Assembly: GCA_947313855.1 (NCBI GenBank)
Contig: CAMZNS010000029.1
Coordinates: 1 to 41,302 of the forward strand
Direction of reading: 5' to 3'
Length of the DNA stretch: 41,302 bases
Source: an uncultured Deferribacteraceae bacterium
GTDB lineage: Bacteria; Chrysiogenota; Deferribacteres; CAMZNJ01
The position numbers and the translations under genes are program-made. Each line of letters starts with the position of its first letter. The stretch's first letter is position 1. Below, piece after piece: positions 1 to 8,846 of the stretch. Under the pieces are notes generated by a model. The model worked only from the letters and a program-made list of their open reading frames with translations, made no database searches and was not told the origin of the DNA.

Positions 1-261
1 AAAAGCACCGCAACTACTTACTCAAACACAAATAACACAAATAACCAGAAAAGATGATACTTGCACCATTATAATATTTATTATATCAAAAATATGACGA
101 ATAAGACAACGAAACCCCATGGATAGGGCGAAGATAAATAACACAGAAACAGTATCATAAACCGACGTTGTATTTTTTAACTAGACTAAACGATGACAAT
201 AATATATGCTATAAGAAAATAACGATAAAAACGAATACACTTCAACGAGGAGGATGTTTTA

Positions 262-954
262 ATGAGTAGTAAACACCTTAGAACAGGGCATGTTAGGAGC
301 TTTTCCCGAATGGACGGGTACTTAGACTTCTTCCAAATGCTCTCAGGTATAGGGCTAATACTTTTTATGTGGTCACATATGTTTTTTGTGGCAACTGTAG
401 TAATTTCGCCAAAATTGTTCAACTTTGTCGCGTGGCTCTTCGAAGTAACATACATGGCAAATATCGCCGGGGTGCTAATCGCTACAATACTTATCTCACA
501 CTTCATACTCGCCGCAAGGAAGATGCCTTTTAAACGTAACGAATTCGGCGAAATAACCAAACACGCACTCCTGATTAACCACAAAGATACATGGAAATGG
601 CTCATTCAAGTTGTCTCTGGGATGATAATTCTTGTCATGGGACTTGCACATGTCTGGGTCGTACTGTCCGCCGAACCGATGAACATCGGAGGCAAAGAAC
701 TAATCATCTCCGCAACAAGCAGTGCCGGTCGTGTCGCCAACGGATGGCTACTCTACTACATGGTACTACTCCTCGTTGTCGAAGTGCATATCGGTATCGG
801 ATTCTATCGCCTAGGGGTCAAGTGGGGATACATTAGCCGCAAAACTAGACCGTTCTGGAAACGTATCGAACTAGCTGTAACGGCATCGTTTATCGTGCTA
901 GGGGTTGCAGTGCTGTACACCCTGTTGAAGTACTCTGAAATTTCAGGGATTTAG
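262..954 (+). CDS. frdC: Fumarate reductase cytochrome b subunit (FrdC/SdhC b558 family)
   Basis: Di-haem membrane anchor of quinol:fumarate reductase; it passes electrons between menaquinol and the FrdAB catalytic dimer at the inner membrane. The 230-residue protein has five hydrophobic segments. Four histidines, H39, H80, H120 and H166, lie in membrane segments and correspond in order to the four axial haem ligands known from the Wolinella enzyme. The start is set by a strong Shine-Dalgarno sequence (GAGGAGG at 247-253). It is first in an operon: frdA begins 12 bases after its stop. Order C-A-B and overall similarity suggest the Campylobacterota-like family, but I cannot tell from sequence whether the complex runs mainly as fumarate reductase or succinate dehydrogenase. 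Confidence 0.93.
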   Translation: MSSKHLRTGHVRSFSRMDGYLDFFQMLSGIGLILFMWSHMFFVATVVISPKLFNFVAWLFEVTYMANIAGVLIATILISHFILAARKMPFKRNEFGEITKHALLINHKDTWKWLIQVVSGMIILVMGLAHVWVVLSAEPMNIGGKELIISATSSAGRVANGWLLYYMVLLLVVEVHIGIGFYRLGVKWGYISRKTRPFWKRIELAVTASFIVLGVAVLYTLLKYSEISGI

Positions 955-965
955 GGAGCAAAATT

Positions 966-2846
966 ATGAAAACAACATACACTGACTTACTATGCATCGG
1001 TGCCGGGCTTGCAGGGGAAAGAGCGGCCGTGGAAGCTGCACAAGCAGGACACTCGGTAATCTGCCTGAGCATCGTACCTGCACGCAGATCACACTCCTCT
1101 GCAGCACAAGGCGGAATGCAGGCAGCTCTAGGGAACTCCATCATGGGGGAGGGGGATAACCCCGATATTCACTTCGAAGACACGGTCAAAGGATCAGACT
1201 GGGGAGCCGACCAAGAGGTCGCAAGGATGTTCACCGAAACAGCACCCATCGAAATGCGTCGACTAGCTCACTGGGGTGTACCCTGGAACAGAATCGTCCC
1301 CGGTGAACAAACATACTACAAAGGGGGCAAACCCTTCACCGCTGTGGAAAAAAAAGAGAACGAAGGTCTCATACACTCTCGTGCATTCGGCGGAACAGCC
1401 AAATGGCGAACATGCTATGCCGCTGACGGAACAGGACACTCTGTCTTATACACACTCGATAACAAAATCGCCGAACTTGGAGTCGAAGTGCACGACAAAG
1501 TCGAAGCCATCTCACTCATTCACGACGGAAAACACTGCTACGGTGCCATTGTACGATGCCTCAAAACAGGCGAACTCTCCAAATACATGGCCAAAGCCAC
1601 ACTCATCGCAACTGGAGGCTTCGGTCGCATCTACCGTAACTCAACCAACGCCGTAATCAGCGACGGCGGAGGAACAATCATCGCACTAGACACCGGTGTT
1701 GTACCACTAGCAAACATGGAAGCAGTACAGTTCCACCCCACAGGGATTGTGCCCACCGATATCCTTGTTACTGAAGGGTGCCGAGGAGATGGAGGTACAC
1801 TGCTGGACAAAGATGGACACAGATTCATGCCCGACTACGAACCCGACAAAGCAGAACTCGCATCGAGAGATGTTGTCTCTAGACGGATGTCCGAACATAT
1901 GGCAAAAGGGAAAGGGGTTGAATCACCATACGGAACACACCTCTGGCTAGATATTCGTCACCTTGGCGAAAAACATATCAAAACCAAGCTCCGTGAAGTG
2001 GAAGAGATATGCAACTACTTCCTCGGAGTCGACCCTATCACCGAACTCATCCCCGTAAGACCAACACAACACTACTGCATGGGCGGAATTCGTACCAACA
2101 AAGACGGTGCCGTTTACGGACTCAAAGGACTCTTCTCCGCAGGCGAAGCCGCTTGCTGGGATATGCACGGCTTCAACCGACTCGGGGGCAACTCGCTCTC
2201 AGAAACTGTTGTGGCTGGTGGTATTGTCGGTAACAAAATCGTCGAATTCCTCAACAAATTCACCGCCGAGGTATCAACCAAAGCAGCCGACAAAGCATAC
2301 AAAAAAGCTACAGAAAAAGTTGAAAAACTGCTGGCAGAAGCTGGACAAAGTGGCGGCGAAAGCGTGTACGCCATTCGCGAAGAGATGTTTGACATACTCG
2401 AACAAGCAGCATTCATCTACCGTAACGGCAAAGACCTCGAACAAGCTGTAGAAAAATTGCAAGCACTACTCAAAAAATCCGAAGGGATCAAACTCCTGTC
2501 CAATGGCAAAGGTGCCTCGCCCGAAATGACTCTCGCTATCAAAATGCAAGGGATGATCAAACTAGCTCAGTGCGTTTGCTATGGAGCACTAAAACGTACC
2601 GAAAGCCGTGGATCGCACACAAGGGAAGACTTCCCCGAACGTAACGACCAAGAATGGCTAAACCGTACTCTCGCTGTCTGGAAAGAGGGCGACTACCTAC
2701 CAACACTATCTTACGAAGCCTCATCGCCATACTACGAAATGCCTCCTGGGGAAAGAGGGTATGGTGACGGAAAAATAATACAAGCAGATTTAGATAAACT
2801 GCCGAAGATGCCCGCAAAATCTAAAAAACCCAAAGCAGGAGAATAA
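966..2846 (+). CDS. frdA: Fumarate reductase flavoprotein subunit
   Basis: Catalytic flavoprotein that reduces fumarate to succinate on the cytoplasmic face of the membrane, in complex with FrdB and FrdC. The 626 residues open with a Rossmann FAD motif (GAGLAGERAA). H43 in RRSHSSAAQGG is the expected site of covalent FAD attachment. The substrate region HPTGIVPTDIL, the capping/catalytic stretch ELASRDVVSRR and the HYCMGGIRTN motif are all present. The C-terminal helical domain is intact, so the gene looks complete. It sits between frdC (12-base gap) and frdB (2-base gap), and the frdB Shine-Dalgarno lies inside its last codons, which suggests coupled translation. Fumarate reductase and succinate dehydrogenase flavoproteins are hard to separate by sequence; the neighbouring subunits favour fumarate reductase. 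Confidence 0.96.
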   Translation: MKTTYTDLLCIGAGLAGERAAVEAAQAGHSVICLSIVPARRSHSSAAQGGMQAALGNSIMGEGDNPDIHFEDTVKGSDWGADQEVARMFTETAPIEMRRLAHWGVPWNRIVPGEQTYYKGGKPFTAVEKKENEGLIHSRAFGGTAKWRTCYAADGTGHSVLYTLDNKIAELGVEVHDKVEAISLIHDGKHCYGAIVRCLKTGELSKYMAKATLIATGGFGRIYRNSTNAVISDGGGTIIALDTGVVPLANMEAVQFHPTGIVPTDILVTEGCRGDGGTLLDKDGHRFMPDYEPDKAELASRDVVSRRMSEHMAKGKGVESPYGTHLWLDIRHLGEKHIKTKLREVEEICNYFLGVDPITELIPVRPTQHYCMGGIRTNKDGAVYGLKGLFSAGEAACWDMHGFNRLGGNSLSETVVAGGIVGNKIVEFLNKFTAEVSTKAADKAYKKATEKVEKLLAEAGQSGGESVYAIREEMFDILEQAAFIYRNGKDLEQAVEKLQALLKKSEGIKLLSNGKGASPEMTLAIKMQGMIKLAQCVCYGALKRTESRGSHTREDFPERNDQEWLNRTLAVWKEGDYLPTLSYEASSPYYEMPPGERGYGDGKIIQADLDKLPKMPAKSKKPKAGE

Positions 2847-2848
2847 AT

Positions 2849-3595
2849 ATGGCAAGGATGTTGACATTCAATATTTTTAGGTTTAACCCCCAAGACGAAG
2901 GATCAAAACCGAAAATGCAGACATTCAAAATCGAAGAAACAGACAGTATGACGCTATTCATCGCACTAAACAAAATACGCGAAGAACAAGACCCATCACT
3001 GATGTTCGACTTCTGCTGCAGAGCAGGGATATGTGGTGCTTGTGGCATGATCATCAACGGACGACCAGAGCTAGCATGCCATACCAAAACCAAAGACCTA
3101 CCAAAGGAAACAACACTCATGCCACTACCCGTATTCAAACTTGTGGGCGACCTATCCGTGGACACGGGCACTTGGTTCAGACAGATGTACCAAAACTCCG
3201 AATCATGGATACACACTAACAAAGAGTTTGACCCTAACGCACCTGAAGAACGCATGAGCAACGAAGTTGCAAACCAAATCTACGACCTGGACAGATGTAT
3301 CGAGTGCGGATGTTGCGTTGCGTCTTGCGGTACGGCGAGGATGCGACCTGAGTTTATGGCACCTGCAGGGTTGATGCGTGTTGCGAGGTTTATGGTTGAC
3401 CCACGCGACCAACGTGACAGTGAAGACTTCTACGAAATCATAGGGAGCGACGAAGGTGTATTCGGGTGCATGGGATTGCTGGCTTGCGAAGATACTTGCC
3501 CCAAAGACCTGCCCCTACAAGATCAACTAGGGTATTTACGCAAAAAAATGGGGATAACAGCCATCAAACACCTTATCCCTGGACGCAAGGGGTAA
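2849..3595 (+). CDS. frdB: Fumarate reductase iron-sulfur subunit
   Basis: Iron-sulfur subunit linking the di-haem anchor to the flavin. The 248 residues contain an N-terminal plant-type ferredoxin domain with C57, C62, C65 and C77 for the [2Fe-2S] centre. The C-terminal domain has C150, C153, C156, C160, C207, C213 and C217 for the [4Fe-4S] and [3Fe-4S] centres. This spacing is close to that of the Wolinella protein. The motif CIECGCCVASC, followed by GVFGCMGLLACEDTCP, is diagnostic. The start follows the frdA stop by two bases, with AGGAG upstream inside frdA. Bases around 3290-3410 use more G- and T-ending codons than the rest of the gene. Confidence 0.96.
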   Translation: MARMLTFNIFRFNPQDEGSKPKMQTFKIEETDSMTLFIALNKIREEQDPSLMFDFCCRAGICGACGMIINGRPELACHTKTKDLPKETTLMPLPVFKLVGDLSVDTGTWFRQMYQNSESWIHTNKEFDPNAPEERMSNEVANQIYDLDRCIECGCCVASCGTARMRPEFMAPAGLMRVARFMVDPRDQRDSEDFYEIIGSDEGVFGCMGLLACEDTCPKDLPLQDQLGYLRKKMGITAIKHLIPGRKG

Positions 3596-3683
3596 GGCGA
3601 ACCGTACACGCAGTTCGAGTAGCTCCACTACTTGCGATGTAGATAAAGTTATGCAGTAGCGGGGCTACGGGTGGGAGGTTTTT

Positions 3684-3953
3684 ATGAAAATAGTAAAACT
3701 GCTTCCAATTCTAGCCCTAATGCTTGCCTACACAATGTTGGCCGTTGCTGGTGAGTATCACGTTAATATTTCGATCATCGACGCAAACCTTTACGAAACA
3801 GGAACAGGTGCCGAAATCGAAACAGAAGGGTGCGACTATCAAGCTGAGGAAGAGGATTCCATACTGGAGTACATTGAAGGACGATCCAAAAATAAGATCT
3901 ACTTTCAAAATAGAACAGTAAGTTGCAGGGTTATACGCGTAATGATGCATTAA
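3684..3953 (+). CDS. Small exported protein, function unknown
   Basis: An 89-residue protein not recognised as a known family. Residues 1-22 form a classical signal peptide (MKIVK, a hydrophobic core, then AVAG), so the mature part would be a periplasmic protein of roughly 67 residues. The mature part is acidic in the middle (EEEDS) and has two cysteines, near residues 50 and 81, that could pair. GGGAGG is placed well ahead of the ATG, which supports real translation. It lies 88 bases after frdB with no obvious terminator between, so it may be co-transcribed with the fumarate reductase genes. A short GTAGC/GCTAC hairpin precedes the Shine-Dalgarno. Confidence 0.62.
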   Translation: MKIVKLLPILALMLAYTMLAVAGEYHVNISIIDANLYETGTGAEIETEGCDYQAEEEDSILEYIEGRSKNKIYFQNRTVSCRVIRVMMH

Positions 3954-3971
3954 TGGCTTTTCGGATTATTT

Positions 3972-4051
3972 GCTGTGCCGTGGCGAACTTACCACTAGTC
4001 GCTGTGCCGTGGCGAACTTACCACTAGTCGCTGTGTCGTGGGAACTTACCA
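3972..4051. repeat. 29-bp tandem repeat, 2.7 copies
   Basis: Two identical 29-bp units at 3972-4000 and 4001-4029 begin GCTGTGCCGTGGCGAACTTA. A third, shorter and diverged copy runs 4030-4051. The array ends 10 bases before the -35 element of the tRNA-Arg promoter, so it forms the upstream flank of that promoter. Confidence 0.9.
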
Positions 4052-4061
4052 ACGAAATAGC

Positions 4062-4090
4062 TTGACAAACACGGGCTAAGTATGTATAAT
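4062..4090 (+). promoter_or_regulatory. Consensus sigma-70-type promoter of tRNA-Arg
   Basis: TTGACA at 4062-4067 and TATAAT at 4085-4090 are separated by 17 bases and both match consensus exactly. The tRNA 5' end lies 15 bases downstream of the -10 element, which leaves a very short leader to be trimmed by RNase P. Confidence 0.85.
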
Positions 4091-4104
4091 TTGGCTTTCA
4101 ACAT

Positions 4105-4178
<74 letters not shown>

Positions 4179-4228
4179 CTTCTTCCCCCCCCCTAAATTA
4201 TGCTACGCCTCGTGTGTGATATTTGCAC

Positions 4229-4285
4229 GATTACGATTACGATTACGATTACGATTGCACGATTACGGTTGCACGATTACGATTG
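4229..4285. repeat. GATTAC-type hexamer array
   Basis: A run of ttacga/gattac hexamers, first pure and then interrupted by gattgcac variants. It lies just downstream of the tRNA gene. No coding frame or palindrome explains it. Confidence 0.75.
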
Positions 4286-4326
4286 CGTACCCCCAACGGT
4301 GCGACTACCATCCACCTCTTTGCACC

Positions 4327-4436
4327 ACCCTACAGCTGAGCACGACGAATCATAACCACTAACATCGTAACGGGTCGGTCAGATACTCGACCGAATAACC
4401 CTACAGCTGAGCACGACGAATCATAACCACTAACAT
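4327..4436. repeat. 39-bp direct repeat upstream of glycerate kinase
   Basis: Identical 39-bp copies at 4327-4365 and 4398-4436 begin ACCCTACAGCTGAGCACGAC and are spaced 71 bp start to start. The second copy ends 14 bases before the glycerate kinase ATG. The duplicated block therefore includes whatever leader or promoter elements that gene has. Confidence 0.9.
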
Positions 4437-4450
4437 GGCAGGTATAAAAT

Positions 4451-5587
4451 ATGAGAAAAATTGTGATAGCACCAGATAGTTACAAAGGGAGTCTTTCAGC
4501 AAAAGAGGTAGGACTAGTTATCGAACGAGCATTCAAAGAGGTCTTCCCAAATATTACCACCGCGATTGTACCCCTTGCAGACGGTGGCGAAGGCACAACC
4601 GAAACACTAAACGACGCACTGGGCGGAAAATGGACAACTTTGGACGTGAAAAACCCCCTAGGTAACAGGCACGCTGCAAGGTATGCCTACGTTGAAGATA
4701 GGAGGCTAGCCATCATCGAAATGGCGGAAGCTTCGGGGCTGAACCTGGTCCCAACAGACGAACGCAACCCCCTCGTAACCTCGACATACGGCACTGGAGA
4801 ACTAATCAAACATGCTCTCGAAAGGGGAGCAACAGAGTTTATCGTTGGGCTGGGGGGATCGGCTACAAACGACGCTGGCATGGGGATGATGCGTGCATTG
4901 GGCGTGGCGTTTCTGGATAAGGCTGGCAACCCCATACCATGTGGAGGAGGAGCTCTTGCCCGATTGGACAAAATCAACCTAACGAATCTGCATCCTAGGC
5001 TTGCAGAGGCAACGTTTCATGTTGCTTGCGATGTTACCAACCCTTTAGTGGGCGAAAATGGTGCTTCGGCAGTATTTGCACCGCAAAAAGGAGCTACACC
5101 TGCCATGGTATCCGAGTTGGATGAGGCTTTGACCCATTACGGAAACATTGTTCAGAGTCAGCTAGGGCTTAGTGTTGCCCATATTCCTGGCGGTGGTGCT
5201 GCGGGGGGGATGGGTTCGGCGTTCTGTACATTTTTCCCCAAGGCTGAGCTGAAGTCGGGCATTAGTATTGTTGTTGAGGCTGTTGGGCTGAGTGATCATG
5301 TTGCTGATGCCGATCTGGTGATTACAGGAGAAGGGTGCATGGATTATCAAACGCAGTTTGGCAAGACGCCCATGGGGGCACAGCAGGTTGCGGAAGTCCA
5401 TGGTGTGCCGATAATCGGTATTGCGGGGAGCCTTGGCGAGGGGTACGAAAGCCTTTTGCATAAGGGGTTTCAGGCACTGTTCGATACGACAGTCAGACCC
5501 TGTAACCTCCATGATGCCATAAAGCTAACTGAGGAGAATTTATTCCGTACAGCCTTGTCGGTGGCACGGTTGATGCGTCTTGGGTAG
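4451..5587 (+). CDS. Glycerate kinase (GarK/GlxK family)
   Basis: Phosphorylates D-glycerate, most likely to 2-phosphoglycerate, feeding it into glycolysis in the cytoplasm. The 378 residues show family landmarks in order: IAPDSYKGSLSAKE at the N-terminus, PLADGGEGT near residue 44, GLGGSATNDAGMGM near 137, PGGGAAGGMG near 245, and GEGCMDYQT near 296. Length is typical. No strong Shine-Dalgarno is visible, only GGCAGGT shortly before the ATG. Codon choice changes sharply inside the gene: up to about 4980 it favours A- and C-ending codons (AAA, GAA, ATC), and after about 5040 it favours G- and T-ending ones (AAG, GAG, ATT). It converges on argS. Confidence 0.92.
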   Translation: MRKIVIAPDSYKGSLSAKEVGLVIERAFKEVFPNITTAIVPLADGGEGTTETLNDALGGKWTTLDVKNPLGNRHAARYAYVEDRRLAIIEMAEASGLNLVPTDERNPLVTSTYGTGELIKHALERGATEFIVGLGGSATNDAGMGMMRALGVAFLDKAGNPIPCGGGALARLDKINLTNLHPRLAEATFHVACDVTNPLVGENGASAVFAPQKGATPAMVSELDEALTHYGNIVQSQLGLSVAHIPGGGAAGGMGSAFCTFFPKAELKSGISIVVEAVGLSDHVADADLVITGEGCMDYQTQFGKTPMGAQQVAEVHGVPIIGIAGSLGEGYESLLHKGFQALFDTTVRPCNLHDAIKLTEENLFRTALSVARLMRLG

Positions 5588-5628
5588 GCGTGGGTGTGGG
5601 CGTGCGTTACGTTGGTGCGTGTGGGCGT

Positions 5629-5657
5629 GCCCCACTAATCAGAAAGATGGGTGGGGC
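5629..5657. terminator. Hairpin between convergent glycerate kinase and argS
   Basis: A perfect 7-bp stem, GCCCCAC at 5629-5635 and GTGGGGC at 5651-5657, lies between two convergent genes. It lacks a T-run on either side, so it is at best a weak or Rho-assisted terminator. Confidence 0.35.
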
Positions 5658-5666
5658 TATTGCAAC

Positions 5667-7403
5667 CTACATGCGTTCCATGGGTGTTATTCCCAGTATT
5701 TCAAACCCTTTAGCAATTGTTTGTTGAGTTGCTTTGCAGATGATGAGTCGTTTGATGCTTTCGTCCCTGTTATCGTCAACAATTTTGGTGCTGTAGTAGT
5801 ATGCGTGGAACTCTTTGGCCATGGCTGTGAGGTAGTTTGCGAGTCGATGGGGTTCGTAGAAAATCGCTGATTTTTCCAAGGTTTCTTTGAATTCGATAAT
5901 GTGTTTGACGATCATCTCTTCGTGGTCGGAAAAGTATTTGTCACCGTTGTTGAGTTCCGTTGTGGGGAAATCTCCTTTGTTCACGATGTTCATTATGTTT
6001 TTGTCCATGGTTTGCGTTGCTTTGTCGAAAATGGAGTTGATTCGTACGTACGCGTATTGGATGTAGTAGAGTGGGTTTTCGTTAGACTGTTTTTTGGCAA
6101 GTTCCACATCGAAGTCCATCATTGAGTCGATGGATCTCATTAGGAAGAAGAATTTGGCGATATCGGCACCAACTTCGTCGATGAGCCATGTTAGTGGTAC
6201 GAAGGTGTCTTCCCGCGTACTCATTTTGATGCGTTCCCCCCCTTTGTTGAGTCCGACCATCTGCACAATTGGTACGTAGAGTGAGTCTTTGCCGTATCCC
6301 AGAGCCTCAACGGCAGCAGTTAGCCGTGGCACGTAACCGTGGTGGTCGCCCCCTAGGATGTCGATGAGTTTTTCGAATCCGCGGCTATATTTGTTGTCGT
6401 GGTATGCTATGTCTGGCGTTAGGTAGGTGTAGCTTCCGTCGGATTTTTGTAGGACGCGATCTTTTTCATCGCCGAACTGTTCAGATTTGAGCCACAGTGC
6501 ACCGTCGTTATGGTAAGTGTAACCTAGGTCGTGCAGTCGTTTTAGGGCACGCTCAACACTTCCGTCTTCGTAGAGTGATGCTTCGTTGTACCAGTTATCG
6601 TGCTGTATGCCAAATGCTTTGAGGTCGTTGACAATCATGTTTTTCATGTAATCCACCCCCTCTTTTTTGCAGATGGCGAGTGCTTCCCCTTGTGGCATTG
6701 TTGCTAGGTTTTCGTGTTGTGATTGAATGTGCGAGGCGATATCTTTGATGTAGCTCCCTTTGTAGCCCCCTTCGGGGAATGGGTAGTCTTTGCCTGCGTC
6801 ATGCATAACGTGGTGGTAGATACTTCCTGCTAGGTTGTTTATCTGGTTGCCGCCATCGTTGTAGTAGTATTCGCGGTAGACGTCGAATCCGCACTGTTGG
6901 AGAAGGTTTGCGAGTGCACCACCGTACGCGGCACTGCGGGCATGACCGATGTGCAGGGGTCCTGTTGGGTTTGCCGATACAAACTCCACCATGGTGCGAA
7001 CCCCCCCACCCATGGAGCTAGTGAAGAGGGAAGTATCACCGTTGGCAGCCGATTTTGCTACGTCCATGATGTACTGTTGGGATAGGCGAACGTTTAGGAA
7101 ACCAGCACCAGCAACGCTCACTTCAGAAATATAGTTGTGCTGAATGTGGTCTTTGAGTTGCTCAGCAATGACCAAGGGGGACTGACGAAAGATGCGAGCA
7201 ACTTTCATGGCGATGTTGGTGGATAGGTCGCCATTGCTAGGGTCGTTAGGTTTTTCGATATTTATCAACGCATCAGGGGGCACACCAGCCTCCCCCCCTA
7301 GTTTGAGCGGTATGTCGGTAATACTATTCTTTTCAGCAATGCTTAGCAATGCGTTGTAGACTTGTGTGCGTACGATGTGTTTGATGTCGCCTTGGGTGTT
7401 CAT
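5667..7403 (-). CDS. argS: Arginyl-tRNA synthetase
   Basis: Class I synthetase that charges tRNA-Arg in the cytoplasm. The 578 residues begin with the ArgS N-terminal additional domain. The catalytic domain follows with HIGH (in GPLHIGHARSAAYG), the KMSTR form of KMSK, and GGDHHGYVPR. The anticodon-binding DALR domain (YVRINSIFDKA onward) closes the protein. AGGAG lies ahead of the ATG. It is the second gene of a minus-strand pair, 27 bases after the DUF1385 gene, whose repeat array ends just before it. Its substrate tRNA-Arg(UCU) happens to be encoded 1.5 kb away. Confidence 0.97.
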   Translation of the reverse strand: MNTQGDIKHIVRTQVYNALLSIAEKNSITDIPLKLGGEAGVPPDALINIEKPNDPSNGDLSTNIAMKVARIFRQSPLVIAEQLKDHIQHNYISEVSVAGAGFLNVRLSQQYIMDVAKSAANGDTSLFTSSMGGGVRTMVEFVSANPTGPLHIGHARSAAYGGALANLLQQCGFDVYREYYYNDGGNQINNLAGSIYHHVMHDAGKDYPFPEGGYKGSYIKDIASHIQSQHENLATMPQGEALAICKKEGVDYMKNMIVNDLKAFGIQHDNWYNEASLYEDGSVERALKRLHDLGYTYHNDGALWLKSEQFGDEKDRVLQKSDGSYTYLTPDIAYHDNKYSRGFEKLIDILGGDHHGYVPRLTAAVEALGYGKDSLYVPIVQMVGLNKGGERIKMSTREDTFVPLTWLIDEVGADIAKFFFLMRSIDSMMDFDVELAKKQSNENPLYYIQYAYVRINSIFDKATQTMDKNIMNIVNKGDFPTTELNNGDKYFSDHEEMIVKHIIEFKETLEKSAIFYEPHRLANYLTAMAKEFHAYYYSTKIVDDNRDESIKRLIICKATQQTIAKGFEILGITPMERM

Positions 7404-7430
7404 GGTTTCTGCTCTCCTAAGTATTTTAAG

Positions 7431-8558
7431 CTATTTTGCGTTCGCGTCGGTGTTCGCGTCGGTGTTCGCGTCGGTGTTCGCGTCGGTGTTCGCGTCGGTG
7501 TTCGCGTCGGTGTTCGCGTCGGTGTTCGCGTCGGTGTTCGCGTCGGTGTTCGCGTCGGTGTTCGCGTCGGCAACAGCGTTCACGTTCTCCACACCATCCA
7601 TATCAACCAGCGGATGGGTGGACATATCCTCGCCGAGGGAGGCACGTACCGCAATCAACGCAATTTCGATCATGTCGTCGTTAGGTTCTTTGGTTGTGAG
7701 GCGTTGCAGCCACAGTCCGGGTGCGATTATTAGCTGTACTAAAATATTGTTCCGATACACGCCACTAAGCTTGAGAGCCTCAAACGAGATACCCGCAATA
7801 AGGGGAACCAAAACAATACGCCCAAGGAAATGTATTATGAAATGGGCATTAGATGGTATAAAGCTGAAGACAATGATGGAGATAATCAGCACAATCAGAA
7901 GGAAACTTGTTCCGCAACGTGGGTGGAAACGACTATTATTGCGAGTGTTTTCCACTGTGAGCTCTTTCCCCATTTCGTACGTGAAAATTGCCTTGTGCTC
8001 TGCACCATGATAGCGAAACAGCTCCCGAATATCCTTCATCATGGAGATTGCCATAATGTAGCCGATAAATATGAGTATGCGAACAAAGCCGTCCATGGCA
8101 TTGAATAGCACGTAGTGACTGTTGATATCCAGACTGAGAAGCCAGAACGTACCCTTGGCAGCAGCAAGGGGGGCGAACACGAATAAACCGATGCTAATCC
8201 CTATGGCGGCCACAATGGTGAGGGTTTTGGCGATGCCCCCCAATGGCTCCAGCTCCTCCCCCGAGGACTGCTCAGCACTAAAGTTTAGTGCGTTGAAGCC
8301 AACAACAATTGCGTCGTAGAGCATGATAATTCCACGCAGAATCGGTTTTTTGAACCACTTATTGTGATCGATACTAATATTTCGAATACGCAGGGCGATA
8401 CGACCGTTCGGCTTGCGTACAGCAACGGCATACTTACCAGGAGCACGCATCATGACACCTTCAATAACGGCTTGCCCCCCCATGCTTTTGTTTTCAGAGC
8501 GTTTGTTTTTCATTAAAATCCCCATGGTTTGTTTTATTTTTATTGGGTCTAAACTCAT
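7431..8558 (-). CDS. DUF1385 membrane protein (YqhQ-like) with DANT-repeat tail
   Basis: Integral membrane protein of the DUF1385 family, function unknown. Conserved landmarks are GGQAVIEGVMMR near the N-terminus, RYHGAEHKA in the middle and HPRCGTSFLL after it; together they could form a metal site. About four to five hydrophobic segments follow one another. The family part ends near residue 320. The last 45 or so residues are ten DANT tetrapeptides plus a final DAN, encoded by the 12-bp array at 7441-7570. The tail is acidic/polar and probably disordered. GGAG precedes the first ATG; an internal Met (MGILMKN) is a possible later start. It leads into argS. Confidence 0.88.
   Translation of the reverse strand: MSLDPIKIKQTMGILMKNKRSENKSMGGQAVIEGVMMRAPGKYAVAVRKPNGRIALRIRNISIDHNKWFKKPILRGIIMLYDAIVVGFNALNFSAEQSSGEELEPLGGIAKTLTIVAAIGISIGLFVFAPLAAAKGTFWLLSLDINSHYVLFNAMDGFVRILIFIGYIMAISMMKDIRELFRYHGAEHKAIFTYEMGKELTVENTRNNSRFHPRCGTSFLLIVLIISIIVFSFIPSNAHFIIHFLGRIVLVPLIAGISFEALKLSGVYRNNILVQLIIAPGLWLQRLTTKEPNDDMIEIALIAVRASLGEDMSTHPLVDMDGVENVNAVADANTDANTDANTDANTDANTDANTDANTDANTDANTDANTDANAK
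7441..7570. repeat. 12-bp coding minisatellite, about 10.8 copies
   Basis: The unit TTCGCGTCGGTG is repeated perfectly ten times over 7441-7560, with an eleventh partial copy to 7570. It lies wholly inside the DUF1385 gene and encodes the DANT tetrapeptide on the minus strand. Because 12 is a multiple of three, copy-number changes keep the frame. Confidence 0.97.
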
Positions 8559-8846
8559 ACTTCAAACTCTCCAACAGTATACATAAATAACGTAGAAAAG
8601 TATAGTTATTGTATTCAAGAGAGTTGTATTACAAATGGCTATTTTATTATATTAAACGCTGGGGGAAGAATAGTGTTGAAAAAATACTATATTTCATTTA
8701 TAATTATTTTGATTCACGTTTTAACGCAATATTAATCGAATTATCATACAAACGTATAGAGCATTTTTTCGAATAATATAAACCAAACGACACGTGTTTT
8801 AATATTGTACGAACTACTACTTTTAAACATACTGGGAGGTATGAAG
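8559..8846. other. AT-rich divergent intergenic region
   Basis: A 288-base spacer between the divergent DUF1385 and 5'-nucleotidase genes. It is strongly AT-rich and must hold promoters for both directions. I could not fix a convincing -35/-10 pair. No RNA gene or repeat array is visible. Confidence 0.5.

Noticed and set aside
7362-8010. Plus-strand frames of 123 and 214 codons opposite the DUF1385 repeat
   Set aside because: They are shadows of the 12-bp array and of the conserved minus-strand gene.
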